A stretch of 64,000 bases of DNA from JBBIMS01 sp964531645 (GCA_964531645.1 CAZHEF010000004.1:11691-75690); one strand, 5' to 3'; positions 1 through 10,600 are shown, counted from the stretch's first letter. The notes: generated from the sequence alone by a model not told the origin. A program made the numbers and translations.

Positions 1-1908
1 GGAAATCCCGCAATTTCTCCTGATGGTAAACAGATAATTTTCACAAGAACCTGGATTGATAAGATGAATGACCGCTCCTCAAGTAATCTGTGGATTGTGG
101 ATGTTGAAGGTAAAAGGGTGAGAGAGCTTACCCACGGTAACTGGAGAGATTTTTCTCCTGTATGGTCTCCTGATGGGAAAAAGATTGCATTCCTTTCTGA
201 AAGGGATGGATCAACTCAGATTCATGTAATGTGGGTTGATACAAAGGAGGTTGCTCAGCTAACTCATCTTGAAAGGGCTCCTTCCAATATAGTCTGGTCC
301 CCAGATGGAAAGAAGATTGCTTTTTCTTATTTTGTCCAGGATGAAAAGCCAATTCTACAAGTAAAATTGCCTAAAAAACCTGAAAGAGCAAAATGGGGAG
401 CACCTGCAGTTATTGTTGACAGACTTTCATGGAGAGCAGATGGAAGAGGTTTTCTTCCCAAAGGGTATGAACATATATTTATAATTGATGCTGAGCTTGG
501 AGGAACCCCAGTTCAGGTAACATCTGGAGATTACTCCCACTCTGATTCTGCATGGTCTCCTGATGGAAAAACAATTTATTTAAGTGCTATAAGAAAACCC
601 GACCCTGAATATCAATTTGGAGATACTGAAATTTACAGCGTGAATCTTGAAACCCTTGAAATAAAAGCTCTTACAGATAGAAAGGGTCCTGACAGAAATC
701 CTGTGGTTTCTCCTGATGGGAAATGGATTGCCTACACGGGGTACGATGAGAAAAATTATACATTCCATCTTTCTAATCTTTATATAATGGACAAAGATGG
801 TAGGAATAAAAGAGTTCTTGCTGAAAATCTTCCAAATTCTCCATCCTCTCCAAAATGGGCACCTGATGGATCAGGTCTTTATTTCCTTCTTTCAGAAAAA
901 GGGGAGTCCAATCTTTATTTCGTCACCCTGGATGGAAAAATTAAAAAGATAACAAGTGGAAATCATTTTATTTCTTCTTATTCCCTCGCTAAAAACGGCC
1001 AGGTGGGAATTGTCCTATCAGATTTTTACAATCCTGGCTATCTTGCCACTTTTAATCTCTTAAAGCCTCAAAATATAAAAAAGCTTGTTGATGTGAATGA
1101 GGATGTTCTCAAAAATGTAAAACTTGGTGAAGTGGAAGAAATCTGGTTCAGATCAACTGATGGACTTGATATTCAGGGCTGGCTGATAAAACCAGCTGAA
1201 TTCGAAAAGGGGAAAAAATATCCAATGGTTCTCTGGATTCACGGTGGTCCATGGGCAATGTATTCCGTAGCCTTCAACTGGGAATGGCAGAATTTTTCAG
1301 CAAAGGGATATGCTGTCCTCTATATGAATCCAAGGGGTAGCACTGGATATGGACAGGACTTTGTTAATGGGATTCAGTATGCCTATCCAGGGAAAGATTA
1401 TGATGATTTAATGGCAGGAGTGGATAAAGCTATATCCCTTGGATTTATTGATGAAGATAATTTGTTTGTCTGTGGTGGAAGTGGCGGAGGGGTTCTGACA
1501 GCATGGATTGTTGGGCACACGGATAGATTTAGAGCTGCTGTATCCATGAGACCTGTTATAAACTGGCATTCTTTTGTGGGAACTACAGATGGAGCAATGT
1601 GGTATCGTCAATTTAAAAAATACCCCTGGGAAGACCCCATGGAGTATGCTCTCCGCTCCCCGCTTCATTATGTGGCCAATGTGAAGACTCCTGTAATGAT
1701 AATGACTGGTGAGGCAGACCTGAGAACTCCTATTGGACAGAGTGAAGAGTTTTACAGAGCTTTGAAGATGTTGAAGAAGGAAACCCTTCTTGTGAGAATG
1801 CCCGATGAGTATCATGGCTGGAGGACTCCATCCCACAGACTTCTCCAGCAGCTTTACCTAATGGCATGGTTTGAGAAGTATATGGTTAAGAAAGAAGAAA
1901 AGAAGTGA
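1..1908 (+). CDS. S9 family prolyl oligopeptidase/acylaminoacyl-peptidase, 5' end outside window
   Basis: The reading frame is open from base 1, so the N-terminus lies upstream; the first in-frame ATG (64) falls inside a propeller repeat and is not the true start. The N-terminal two thirds hold WD40-like blades with repeated SPDGK motifs. The C-terminal alpha/beta hydrolase domain carries the serine-peptidase triad: Ser in GGSGGG (residue 473 counted from the ATG at 64), Asp552 in GEADLR and His584 in DEYHGW. Members cleave short peptides after proline or remove acylated N-terminal residues. The export signal, if any, is out of view. The stop is followed by a convergent operon containing a second S9 peptidase. 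Family assignment is firm; substrate is unknown. Confidence 0.93.
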   Translation, partial: GNPAISPDGKQIIFTRTWIDKMNDRSSSNLWIVDVEGKRVRELTHGNWRDFSPVWSPDGKKIAFLSERDGSTQIHVMWVDTKEVAQLTHLERAPSNIVWSPDGKKIAFSYFVQDEKPILQVKLPKKPERAKWGAPAVIVDRLSWRADGRGFLPKGYEHIFIIDAELGGTPVQVTSGDYSHSDSAWSPDGKTIYLSAIRKPDPEYQFGDTEIYSVNLETLEIKALTDRKGPDRNPVVSPDGKWIAYTGYDEKNYTFHLSNLYIMDKDGRNKRVLAENLPNSPSSPKWAPDGSGLYFLLSEKGESNLYFVTLDGKIKKITSGNHFISSYSLAKNGQVGIVLSDFYNPGYLATFNLLKPQNIKKLVDVNEDVLKNVKLGEVEEIWFRSTDGLDIQGWLIKPAEFEKGKKYPMVLWIHGGPWAMYSVAFNWEWQNFSAKGYAVLYMNPRGSTGYGQDFVNGIQYAYPGKDYDDLMAGVDKAISLGFIDEDNLFVCGGSGGGVLTAWIVGHTDRFRAAVSMRPVINWHSFVGTTDGAMWYRQFKKYPWEDPMEYALRSPLHYVANVKTPVMIMTGEADLRTPIGQSEEFYRALKMLKKETLLVRMPDEYHGWRTPSHRLLQQLYLMAWFEKYMVKKEEKK

Positions 1909-1995
1909 AAAGTTTTAAAGATGATTTTCTAAAAACTTAATTCAATTCTATTCTTTTTCACTTTATTGTAGTTTTTTCACTCCCCTTTTGAAACT

Positions 1996-2889
1996 TTAGT
2001 AGTCTATTCCTCTTCCATAAATAGTAGATTTTTCAATTGTTGAAAAGTATTCAAAAAAAATTTTTGAAATCTCAGAAATTAAAATTTCTCCATCTTCTTC
2101 TTTTTTCAAATAAGATGTCATTAAGCATAGAATGAACGGCCTTTCCTTCAGAAGGATTATTCCCGATTCGCATCTAACTCGGGGAAGAGAACCTGGTTTT
2201 GAAGCAACAGGAACATTATCTGGAATTCCTTTTCTTATATATGAGTCCTTTGGGATTGCGAGAGTTTTTAAGAATTCACTCCTGTAAGGCTCATTTAAAA
2301 TTTCTCCTTTGTATATTTTTTCAAGCAAAAACATCATCTCTAAGGGAGTGGAGAGATTTTCCCTTCCTTCTCTTACTGCCAAAACATCCATCATTTTTCT
2401 TTTCAACTTTGTATTTCTCAAGCCAATCGATTCCAATCTTTTATTTACTGAGTCGATTCCAATTCTTTCAATGAGGATATTTGTTGCGGTGTTGTCGGAA
2501 AGAACTATCATGAGAGTGCAAAGATCCTTTGTAGAGATTGAAAGGAATGGCTCACCGAGATGCTGAAGTATCCCATTTCCTCCGACTTTCCAATCTTTCT
2601 TCAATTCGATGAACTCATCAAAACTCAATTTTCCCTCTTCAACTTTTTTAAAAACTTCAAAAAGAATGGCAATCTTTATTGAGCTTGCCTGAGGAAATAT
2701 TTCATTTTCATTTATGAGAATCGTAAAACCACTTTTTAAATCTTTTACTGCAACTCCTGAGACTCCATCAAGTCTATCGCAAAATTCTGCAATCCTTTTA
2801 CTGGTTTTATTCTTCAGTATCTCAAGATTATCAGCCCGGAGAGAAGAAACAAAGAAAAACACTAAAATTAATGGAAATACTCTTCTCAT
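1996..2889 (-). CDS. Secreted beta-lactamase-fold serine hydrolase (class A-like)
   Basis: A 297-residue protein with an N-terminal hydrophobic signal peptide (about residues 1-19). It has the class A beta-lactamase/DD-peptidase signature set: Ser69-x-x-Lys72, Ser131-Asp132-Asn133, and Lys231-Pro-Gly in place of KTG. The omega-loop region (about 165-182) shows RENLSTP rather than an ExxLN motif, so the deacylating Glu166 of true beta-lactamases is not evident. It may therefore be a peptidoglycan- or peptide-directed hydrolase rather than a resistance enzyme. Its ATG overlaps the stop of the upstream MGMT-like gene by 4 nt, so the two are translationally coupled in a leftward operon with an S9 peptidase and a DUF1028 protein. 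Confidence 0.85.
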   Translation of the reverse strand: MRRVFPLILVFFFVSSLRADNLEILKNKTSKRIAEFCDRLDGVSGVAVKDLKSGFTILINENEIFPQASSIKIAILFEVFKKVEEGKLSFDEFIELKKDWKVGGNGILQHLGEPFLSISTKDLCTLMIVLSDNTATNILIERIGIDSVNKRLESIGLRNTKLKRKMMDVLAVREGRENLSTPLEMMFLLEKIYKGEILNEPYRSEFLKTLAIPKDSYIRKGIPDNVPVASKPGSLPRVRCESGIILLKERPFILCLMTSYLKKEEDGEILISEISKIFFEYFSTIEKSTIYGRGIDY

Positions 2890-3362
2890 TTTTTAGGCTT
2901 ATAAATTGCCCTTTCAAAATCTTTGACAAAAAATTTCTTTCCCTTCTTTAAAATTTCATGTCCTTCATTCTCAAGAAGTTCCTTCTGTCTTTCAACTCCA
3001 CTAGGAAATTTTTCATTTAGCTCACCATTACTTTTCAATGTCCTCCACCAAGGGGTTATTTCCTTCTCTCCATTGGCTCTTGCCTCCTCTGTGGCATGAG
3101 CGGAAATCCATGCAAAAATTCCTGTTGTAATCGGGCATCCGATTTTTGCACCATGCTTTTTTGCAAGAACTTCGCGAATCTTATTAATTGTTATCACTTT
3201 TCCTTCTGGAACCATCCTCATAATCTCTTCAACCTCCTTTGGAGCTGGTATAACAACTGTGCCTTCACCCCATCTTTTTGAAAGTTTTCCCTCTATCTTT
3301 TCTACCTTTGGAAGACCTTTGCTATTCTCGAGCTTTTCCCTCCACGACTTTTTCCTTTTCAT
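2886..3362 (-). CDS. MGMT/ATL-like DNA-binding domain protein
   Basis: A 158-residue protein resembling the C-terminal helix-turn-helix domain of O6-alkylguanine-DNA methyltransferases, in a subgroup annotated as MGMT family proteins. Visible features are the central segment around GKVITINKIREVLAKKHG, a GCPITTG motif near residue 78 and a TPWWRTLKSNGE segment. The canonical PCHRV active-site motif is absent, so alkyl transfer is uncertain; binding to damaged DNA, as in alkyltransferase-like proteins, is an alternative. It overlaps its neighbours by 4 nt on both sides, sitting between an S9 peptidase and a serine hydrolase, which suggests co-expression rather than a shared pathway. The sequence is basic and has no signal peptide. 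Confidence 0.75.
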   Translation of the reverse strand: MKRKKSWREKLENSKGLPKVEKIEGKLSKRWGEGTVVIPAPKEVEEIMRMVPEGKVITINKIREVLAKKHGAKIGCPITTGIFAWISAHATEEARANGEKEITPWWRTLKSNGELNEKFPSGVERQKELLENEGHEILKKGKKFFVKDFERAIYKPKK

Positions 3363-5377
3363 TTTTTCTCCTTTAAATATTTTTCAAGCCATACAAGAAC
3401 TTCTTTCCACCAGACTTCAGCATTCTTTGGTTTTGAGACAAAATGGTCCTCATCAGGGAAATAGATAAGTTTTGAAGGGACACCTTTCCTCTGTAAAGTT
3501 GTGTAAAATTGAAGACCTTCTGTAACAGGGACCCTGTAATCGAGCTCTCCATGGGAGACAAGGGTTGGAGTCTTAAAATTATGGGCGTATCGATGGGGAG
3601 AGAATTTATCATAAAGTTTTCTGTTTGTCCATGGAGTTCCTTTAAATTCCCATTCAGGAAACCATAATTCCTCTGTTGCACCATACATACTCTCAAGATT
3701 GTAAACACCCGCATGGGAGATTAAACATTTGAAAATATCTGTGTGTCCTGCAATCCAGTTAATCATGTAACCACCGTATGATGCTCCTGCAGCAGCTATT
3801 CTATCTTTATCTATGAATGGGAATTTGGATGCGAACTCAACTCCTTTAATTATATCTTCAAAGGGAGCTCCTCCCCAATCTCCTGAAATATCGTCAGTAA
3901 ATTTCTGTCCGTATCCTGTGCTTCCTGTAAAGTTTATCATAATGACAATATATCCAGGGGATGCGAACATCTGGGCATTCCACCTGAAATGGAAGGAGTC
4001 TGACCATGCTCCCTGTGGACCCCCATGAATAAGAAAAACAGCAGGATACTTTTTGTTAGAATCAAATTTTGGAGGTTTTATCATTAAAGCATGAACCAAT
4101 CTTTCCTTTGCACCCTTAAACCAAAATTCCTCAACAGGATTCATTTCAATATCTTTGATTAATTCATCGTTAACATGGGTCAGCTGAGAGGGCTCCATTC
4201 CATCTTTCCATTCAAAAACCTCAGGAGGCTTATTTATGTTCTGTTTGATAAAATAAAATTTATTATTAGGAGATAATCTAACCTGAGAGACAAAAACTTT
4301 ATCAAGAATCTCCTCTACTTTTCCATCAAGGTTGACCCTGTAAAGGGGTTTATAACCTTTGTCTTCCGCAGTGAAATAGAGGCTCTGAGAGTCAGAAGCC
4401 CATATAACCTCATCGACAGACCTGTCAAGATTTTCTGTGAGAGGAATTAATTTCTTTGTTCCTCTTTCAAAAAGAATTAATTTCTCTCTGTCAGCTTCAA
4501 ATCCTGCTCTTTCCATTGAGCGGAAGGCGATGAATTTCCCATCAGGTGAGTAAACAGGTTGATTATCATTCCCTTTCCCTTTACTGATTCTCTCCGGTTC
4601 TCCTCCATCCACAGGGATTACAAAAACATCATTGTTTGTTGAAATTGCAACCACAGGGTCAGTGTTCATGGTAAAGGCTATCTCCTTAGAATCCGGAGAG
4701 AAGGAATAATCAGGATTCCCTCCAAGGGCAATTGGTGGAGCATCATAATTACCTTTTATTAAATCTCTAACATCTCCTCCATCAGAATTCATTATAAAAA
4801 TATGATTTCTCTTCTCATCCCTCCAGGTATTCCAGTGGCGGAAGAGAAGCCCTTCATAAATTCTAACTTTTAATTTGCTCCTTTCTTTTGCCTCTTCCTT
4901 TTCCTTGTTACATTTATCATCCTTGCAATCGGGATATGTCTCAGAAACAAAGGCAATCTTTTTACCATCAGGGGAGAGGCCAAAGGAAGAGACCCCAAGA
5001 TAAATATCCGAGACCTTTACTGGTTCTCCTCCGCCCAATTTAATCTTGTAGATTTGCTGAGAGGATTCTCTAACGGAAATGAAATATAATTCTTTTCCAT
5101 CAGGGCTCCATCTTGGATGAAAATCTGCTTTTGGGTTTCTTGTTATCTGAATGTTTTCACCATCCTCTTTAATAATCCATATATCAGAGTTAGAAGTGTT
5201 TGTCTCCTTTGAAAGATATGTCACAACATATGCAATATACTTTCCATCAGGAGAAATCTGAGGGTCTGAGACCCTTCCAATTTTAATAAAGTCATCAAAG
5301 GTAAGAGATTTCTTTTCAGCAAATAATGAAAATGCTAAAAGGCCAAATATTACAAAGAAAATAAAAACTCTTTTCAT
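3359..5377 (-). CDS. Secreted S9 family peptidase (acylaminoacyl-peptidase type)
   Basis: A 672-residue protein with a clear signal peptide (residues 1-20, FLLAFSLFA-like core). A WD40-like propeller with SPDGK blades spans about residues 25-410, followed by a prolyl oligopeptidase catalytic domain. The triad is Ser533 in GASYGGY, Asp613 in GELDYRVP and His645 in DEDHF. These enzymes hydrolyse short peptides in the periplasm or outside the cell. It is the second S9 enzyme in the first 6 kb and follows the DUF1028 gene after 9 nt. Its stop overlaps the MGMT-like start by 4 nt. A ribosome-binding site (AGGAGG) precedes the ATG. Length and motifs are typical of the family. Confidence 0.95.
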   Translation of the reverse strand: MKRVFIFFVIFGLLAFSLFAEKKSLTFDDFIKIGRVSDPQISPDGKYIAYVVTYLSKETNTSNSDIWIIKEDGENIQITRNPKADFHPRWSPDGKELYFISVRESSQQIYKIKLGGGEPVKVSDIYLGVSSFGLSPDGKKIAFVSETYPDCKDDKCNKEKEEAKERSKLKVRIYEGLLFRHWNTWRDEKRNHIFIMNSDGGDVRDLIKGNYDAPPIALGGNPDYSFSPDSKEIAFTMNTDPVVAISTNNDVFVIPVDGGEPERISKGKGNDNQPVYSPDGKFIAFRSMERAGFEADREKLILFERGTKKLIPLTENLDRSVDEVIWASDSQSLYFTAEDKGYKPLYRVNLDGKVEEILDKVFVSQVRLSPNNKFYFIKQNINKPPEVFEWKDGMEPSQLTHVNDELIKDIEMNPVEEFWFKGAKERLVHALMIKPPKFDSNKKYPAVFLIHGGPQGAWSDSFHFRWNAQMFASPGYIVIMINFTGSTGYGQKFTDDISGDWGGAPFEDIIKGVEFASKFPFIDKDRIAAAGASYGGYMINWIAGHTDIFKCLISHAGVYNLESMYGATEELWFPEWEFKGTPWTNRKLYDKFSPHRYAHNFKTPTLVSHGELDYRVPVTEGLQFYTTLQRKGVPSKLIYFPDEDHFVSKPKNAEVWWKEVLVWLEKYLKEKK

Positions 5378-5386
5378 ATAATCCTC

Positions 5387-6370
5387 CTATTTCTTAGGTG
5401 CTAAAGAAAGAATTTTCTTAATCAAATTCTCATCCTTTGGAAATTGACCCACTTCTGCCAATCTTGGAAGAAGAATTGCCCAGTTGTAATCCATTGAGAA
5501 AACTTTTTTGAATAAAGGAAGGCTTTCTTCAACCTTTCCAGTGGATGCAAGAGTTACAGCTGGCCAGAAAATCATCTCAGGATTTTCAGGGTAAAGTTCC
5601 ATACCTTTACTGTATTCTCTCAAAGCATCCCCCACTTTATTCTGGGCAAGAAACTCATCTCCCGCATTCATATGGTTGTAAGCTTTCGCAAGTTTTATGA
5701 GTCTTTTTAGTTCTTTCAAAGGTTCAGGGTGGTCTTCAACTCTTAAATCGTATAGTCTGTCCTTCCACCAAACGCCTGAGCTCTTCCCCTTAACAACAAT
5801 TATTGCAGCAGACTGTTTCCCTCTTATATCCCCACCTTCCTTCTCTCCTGCTTCAAGGGCTGACATCAGTCTGTCAACGAGTTCTCCCTTTGTGTTTTCA
5901 AAGGCATAAGCCATTGCCTTCCACACTGTGTTTTTCAGCATTAAATTAGCTTGGCATGAATAATATTTCCCAACGTAATGTCCCGCCTCTGGGATGCATT
6001 TGTTTCCTGTATGGACTGCAACTCTTCCCTTAGAATCAACAATTGCAACCTGTCGGACAGACTCATTACTATCAGCTTTAAGAAGGGCAGACAAAGTTTC
6101 TTCAGCACTTTTTCCTGCTCTCATAAGCTCAAGACCAAGGGGGCCATATGAAACTTCTACGAAAGATTGAGTTGTCACAGCTCCAACTTCTGCCTCAACC
6201 CATGGAACAATTGAGCCTACAGAAAACCAGTGAGACTGAACTGCTACACCAAATTGACCAGTCTCAGGGTCATAAGCGACAATGGAGTAAGTATAAACTG
6301 GTCTTAAACTGTTAGCCCCAAAAAATGATGGAATTAAAATTAAAAGAAATACAAAAATCCATTTTTTCAT
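5387..6370 (-). CDS. Secreted DUF1028 family protein with C-terminal TPR-like region
   Basis: The start is taken at 6370, where GAGGAG lies 8 nt upstream and a typical signal peptide begins (MKKWIFVFLLILIPS); a longer frame upstream adds 16 residues of poor signal character. The 327-residue product has the DUF1028 domain from about residue 20: TYSIVAYDPETGQFGVAVQS, then GAVTTQSF and GPLGLELM. DUF1028 is a predicted Ntn-hydrolase-like family with no established substrate; a role in peptide or amide hydrolysis is often guessed. Residues from about 225 contain a helical TPR-like segment. It is the first gene of a leftward operon with two hydrolases, consistent with extracytoplasmic peptide processing. 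Confidence 0.85.
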   Translation of the reverse strand: MKKWIFVFLLILIPSFFGANSLRPVYTYSIVAYDPETGQFGVAVQSHWFSVGSIVPWVEAEVGAVTTQSFVEVSYGPLGLELMRAGKSAEETLSALLKADSNESVRQVAIVDSKGRVAVHTGNKCIPEAGHYVGKYYSCQANLMLKNTVWKAMAYAFENTKGELVDRLMSALEAGEKEGGDIRGKQSAAIIVVKGKSSGVWWKDRLYDLRVEDHPEPLKELKRLIKLAKAYNHMNAGDEFLAQNKVGDALREYSKGMELYPENPEMIFWPAVTLASTGKVEESLPLFKKVFSMDYNWAILLPRLAEVGQFPKDENLIKKILSLAPKK

Positions 6371-6458
6371 CTTTCTCTCCTCGTTGCAAATGATAACAAA
6401 TAGAAAGTTTATTTTCAATTTATCTGGTTTGCTTCTAAAAAATTTACTTAATTAAGCA

Positions 6459-6487
6459 TTTTAATTCGTCTCAAAATTTTGTATAAT
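6459..6487 (+). promoter_or_regulatory. Probable promoter for carAB
   Basis: A perfect TATAAT at 6482-6487 is followed 7 nt later by the ATG of a short open frame at 6495. The -35 region at a 17-nt spacing (TTTTAA, 6459-6464) is weak. The predicted start of transcription lies at or next to the A of that ATG. Confidence 0.5.
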
Positions 6488-6494
6488 TATCACG

Positions 6495-6602
6495 ATGCAA
6501 GTTTATAGAGGGAAGAGAGGGATTTTAGAGTGGGCCAGAATTTCCTGTTCTTCCGAAAAAATTAAAGACAAGAAGGATTTCTCTTTTTTATGGAGAGTTT
6601 AA
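6495..6602 (+). other. Possible 35-codon leader ORF overlapping the carA start
   Basis: An open frame of 35 codons begins 7 nt after a consensus -10 box and ends at TAA 6600-6602, ten bases into carA, in another frame. The predicted peptide is basic (five Arg, several Lys) and begins MQVYRGKRG. Its termination just after the carA ATG (6590) would allow translational coupling or attenuation. It resembles no family I recognise and could be chance. Confidence 0.3.
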
Positions 6603-7651
6603 AGAGGAATGGCAAAGGAATACTCTTATTGGAGGACGGAACTTTTTTCGAGGGGAGAATAAGGGGTGCAAAAAAGAGTGTATCAGGGGAGGTTGTTTTC
6701 AACACAGGAATGGTGGGTTATCCCGAGAGTCTTACAGATCCAAGTTACTATGGGCAGATCCTTGTTTTTACATATCCTCTAATTGGAAATTACGGAATCT
6801 CAGACAGTAATAATTATGAGTCTGATAGGGTTCAGGTAAGGGCTTTAGTTGCAAGCTCTATCTGTGAAAACCCTTCCCACTGGTCATGTAGAAAAACCCT
6901 TGAGGATTGGCTTATAGAAGAGAATATTCCAGTCCTTACAGGTGTTCCCACAAGAACTCTAACTAAGATTCTGAGGGAAAGAGGGACAATGCTTGGCAAA
7001 ATAATTGTTGATGGCAAAGAACCTGATTTCTTTAATCCAGATAAAGAAAATGTTGTGGAGAATGTATCCTGTAAAAAAATCCGTAAATATGGAAAAGGAG
7101 AAAAAGTTGTTGTTTTAATTGATTGTGGTGTAAAGAGAAGCATAATAAGAGCTCTTGTTGAAAGAGGTTTGAAAGTAATGACTGTTCCATGGGATTACGA
7201 CTTTACAGGGATAGAATTTGATGGTGTTGTTATTTCCAATGGACCTGGGAATCCAAAAATGTGCAATAAGACAATTAAAATTGTCAGAAAACTCCTTGAT
7301 CATGATAAACCTATTCTCGGAATATGTCTCGGTCATCAGATTCTTGCTTTATCAGCAGGAATCGACACATACAAGCTAAAGTATGGACACAGATCTCAGA
7401 ATCAGCCATGCTTGGATTTAAGAAATCAAAGATGTTACATAACGAGTCAGAATCATGGATTTGCGGTTAAAAAAGAATTAAAGGAAGATTGGGAAGTATG
7501 GTTTTTAAATGCCAATGATGGAACAATTGAGGGAATACGGCACAGAAAGAAACCATTCCTTTCAGTTCAGTTCCATCCTGAAGGTTCTCCTGGCCCAAAG
7601 GATACAGAATTTGTTTTTGATGAATTTTTAAGCTTTATTGAAAGAAAATGA
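6590..7651 (+). CDS. carA: Carbamoyl-phosphate synthase small (glutaminase) subunit
   Basis: This subunit hydrolyses glutamine and channels ammonia to CarB for carbamoyl phosphate, the first step of pyrimidine and arginine synthesis. The 353-residue protein has the N-terminal CPSase_sm domain (VFNTGMVGYPESLTDPSYYG) and a class I glutaminase domain with nucleophile Cys246 in GICLGHQ and His329/Glu331 in FHPEG. The N-terminal wording (GMVGYPE, LTYPLIGNYG-like) matches eukaryotic CAD and Bacteroidetes-type enzymes rather than the Escherichia coli type. AGAAGG at 6571-6576 is a distant ribosome-binding site, 13 nt before the ATG. The stop overlaps the carB ATG by 4 nt. Confidence 0.97.
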   Translation: MESLKRNGKGILLLEDGTFFEGRIRGAKKSVSGEVVFNTGMVGYPESLTDPSYYGQILVFTYPLIGNYGISDSNNYESDRVQVRALVASSICENPSHWSCRKTLEDWLIEENIPVLTGVPTRTLTKILRERGTMLGKIIVDGKEPDFFNPDKENVVENVSCKKIRKYGKGEKVVVLIDCGVKRSIIRALVERGLKVMTVPWDYDFTGIEFDGVVISNGPGNPKMCNKTIKIVRKLLDHDKPILGICLGHQILALSAGIDTYKLKYGHRSQNQPCLDLRNQRCYITSQNHGFAVKKELKEDWEVWFLNANDGTIEGIRHRKKPFLSVQFHPEGSPGPKDTEFVFDEFLSFIERK

Positions 7652-10600
7652 GAGTAATTATCCTTGGAAGTGGTGCTTTAAAAATTGGCGAGGCGGGAGA
7701 GTTTGATTATTCAGGCTCTCAAGCATTGAAAGCCCTGAAGGAGGAAGGGATAGAGACAATTCTTGTAAATCCAAACATTGCAACAATTCAAACAGACCAG
7801 GAATTAGCCAGCAAAGTTTATTTTCTTCCTGTGAGGAAAGATTTTGTTGAAAAGATAATAAAAAGAGAAAAGCCCGACGGAATTATTCTCGGATTTGGAG
7901 GTCAGACTGCTTTAAATTGCGGTATTGTCCTTGAGAATGTTCTGAAAAAATATTCAGTGAAGGTTCTCGGAACCCCTCTCAAAGCAATAAAGGAAAGTGA
8001 GGACAGGGAACTTTTCGTGAAAAAATTGAAAAGTTTAAATATCAAGACTCCAAAGAGTTTCTCGGTTAAGTCAATAAAAGAAGGGCTATCCTCAGCGGAA
8101 AAGATTGGCTATCCTGTTATGCTAAGGGTTTCCTATGAGCTGGGAGGTAGAGGCTCTGGAATGGCAAAGAACAGAGATGAGTTAGAGGAAATGCTAAGAA
8201 GAGCTTTTTCTGTTTCAAAAAAGGTTCTCATTGAAGAATATCTTTATGGATGGAAAGAAATTGAATATGAGGTAATGAGGGATTCAAAGGACAACTGCAT
8301 AATAATATGCAACATGGAAAATATCGACCCAATGGGGCTTCACACTGGAGAGAGTGCAGTTGTTGCCCCTTCTAAGACACTTACAAACTTTGAATATCAT
8401 GAATTGAGAAGGATAAGCATTGAAGTTGTGAGAAGCCTTGGAATTATAGGCGAGTGTAATATTCAGTTCGCTGTTTCTCCACAAAAATGGGACTATAGAG
8501 TTATAGAGGTGAATGCGAGACTTTCAAGGTCTTCAGCCCTTGCTTCAAAGGCAACAGGCTATCCAATAGCATATATTTCAGCTAAACTTGCTCTCGGAAA
8601 GACTTTGCCAGATTTAAAAAATTCAGTTACAAATGCTACAACCGCTTGCTTTGAACCTTCTCTTGACTATGTTGTTGTCAAGATTCCAAGATGGGATTTC
8701 CAGAAATTCAGAAAGGTTGAAAGAAGAATAGGGTCTCAGATGAAGAGTGTTGGTGAGGTAATGGGAATTGGAAGAACTTTTGAGGAAGCTTTCCAGAAAG
8801 CAATCAGAATGCTTGAAATAGGTGCAGATGGTCTTTCTTCAGATTTTGAACCTATTGAGCTGAAAGAGGATTTCTTCACGGACAAAAGATTCTTTGCAAT
8901 AGCAAAGGCGATAAAAAATGGATATTCCATTGAAGAGATAAATGAGATAACAAAGATTGATCCATGGTTTTTGAATAAGTTCAAAAATATTGTTGAATTT
9001 GAAAAAGAAATTTCAAAGTCCAAACTTGGAAAGGAAATCATTCTTGAAGCAAAAAGGCTTGGATTCTCAGATTCAAGAATTGCTAAATTGAAGGGTAAAA
9101 AAGAAAATGAGATAAGGAGTTTGAGAAAAAAGTTCGGAGTCATTCCTTGTGTAAAGCAGATTGATACACTTTCTGCAGAATACCCCGCAAGGACAAATTA
9201 TTTATATCTGACTTACAACGAAGAATGGGACGATGTAGAATTTGAGGAAAGAGGAATTATAATCATTGGCTCCGGACCTTACAGAATAGGTTCTTCTGTT
9301 GAGTTTGATTGGTGTGCTGTTAATTGTGTTAAGACTCTTTCAAAAATGGGTAAAAGAACAATAATGGTAAATTCAAACCCTGAAACTGTCTCAACAGATT
9401 ATGACATATGCGACACATTATATTTCGAAGAGCTAACCCTTGAAAGAATTCTCGATATTTGTGAAAAAGAGAGTCCAGAAGGAGTGATTGTTTCCATGGG
9501 TGGGCAGACTCCCAACAATCTTGTCATTCCCCTCAGCAGGAATGGAATAAAAATTTTAGGAACAGAGCCGAAAAATATAAATATAGCTGAGGACAGACAT
9601 AAATTTTCCTACCTTCTTGATAAACTGGGAGTTGAGCAACCTGAATGGAAGGAGCTTAAATCCTTTGAATCTGTTAGAGATTTTACCCGCTCGATAGGAT
9701 TCCCTGTTTTAATAAGACCAAGTTTTGTCCTCAGTGGCTCTTCCATGTCAGTGGCTTTCAATGAGAAAGAACTGGAAAGATACCTTAAGAAAGCAAGAAC
9801 ATTCTCATCAGCGGGTTCAGTTGTTGTAAGTAAATTCATTGAGGGAGCAAAGGAGATTGAGTTCGACTCTGTTGCAAAGGATGGAGAGATACTTTGTTAC
9901 GCAGTGGGAGAGCATATTGAGAACGCTGGAGTTCACTCTGGAGATGCAACAATCATTCTTCCCGCCCAGCGAATTCATGTTCAGACTTTCAGAGAAGCAA
10001 GACTCATTGCAAAGAAAATAGCCAGAGCCCTTAAAATTACCGGACCGTTTAATATTCAGTTCATTGCAAAGGACGGAAAGGTTAGAGTAATTGAAATTAA
10101 CTTAAGAGCCTCAAGGACATTCCCTTTTGTCTCAAAGACCTATGGGTTGAATTTTATTGAAATTGCCACAAGAGCAATGATTGAGGATAGGATGGAAGGG
10201 GTGGAGAAATCTCTTTTTGATAAAGACTATATCTGCATAAAGGCGCCCCAGTTTTCATTTTCCAGACTGGAAAAGGCAGATCCGATACTTTCCGTTGAAA
10301 TGGTTTCAACGGGAGAGGTTGCATGTTTTGGAAAATATATCCATGAAGCTTTTCTCAAGGCAATCATTTCCACTGGTTTCAAAATACCCAAAAAATCAGT
10401 TCTTCTTTCAATAAAGGGCGATGAAAACAGATTCCGATGTATAGATTGGATAAGAAAGCTGAGAAATATGAATTTTAAAATATATTCAACGGAGCACACA
10501 TCTGAATTTCTCTGGAAAAATGGGATAGAGAATCAAATTCTTTTCAAAATTCACGAAAAAAATGAACCCAATGTAAGAACTTTTATCATCAATAAAGAGA

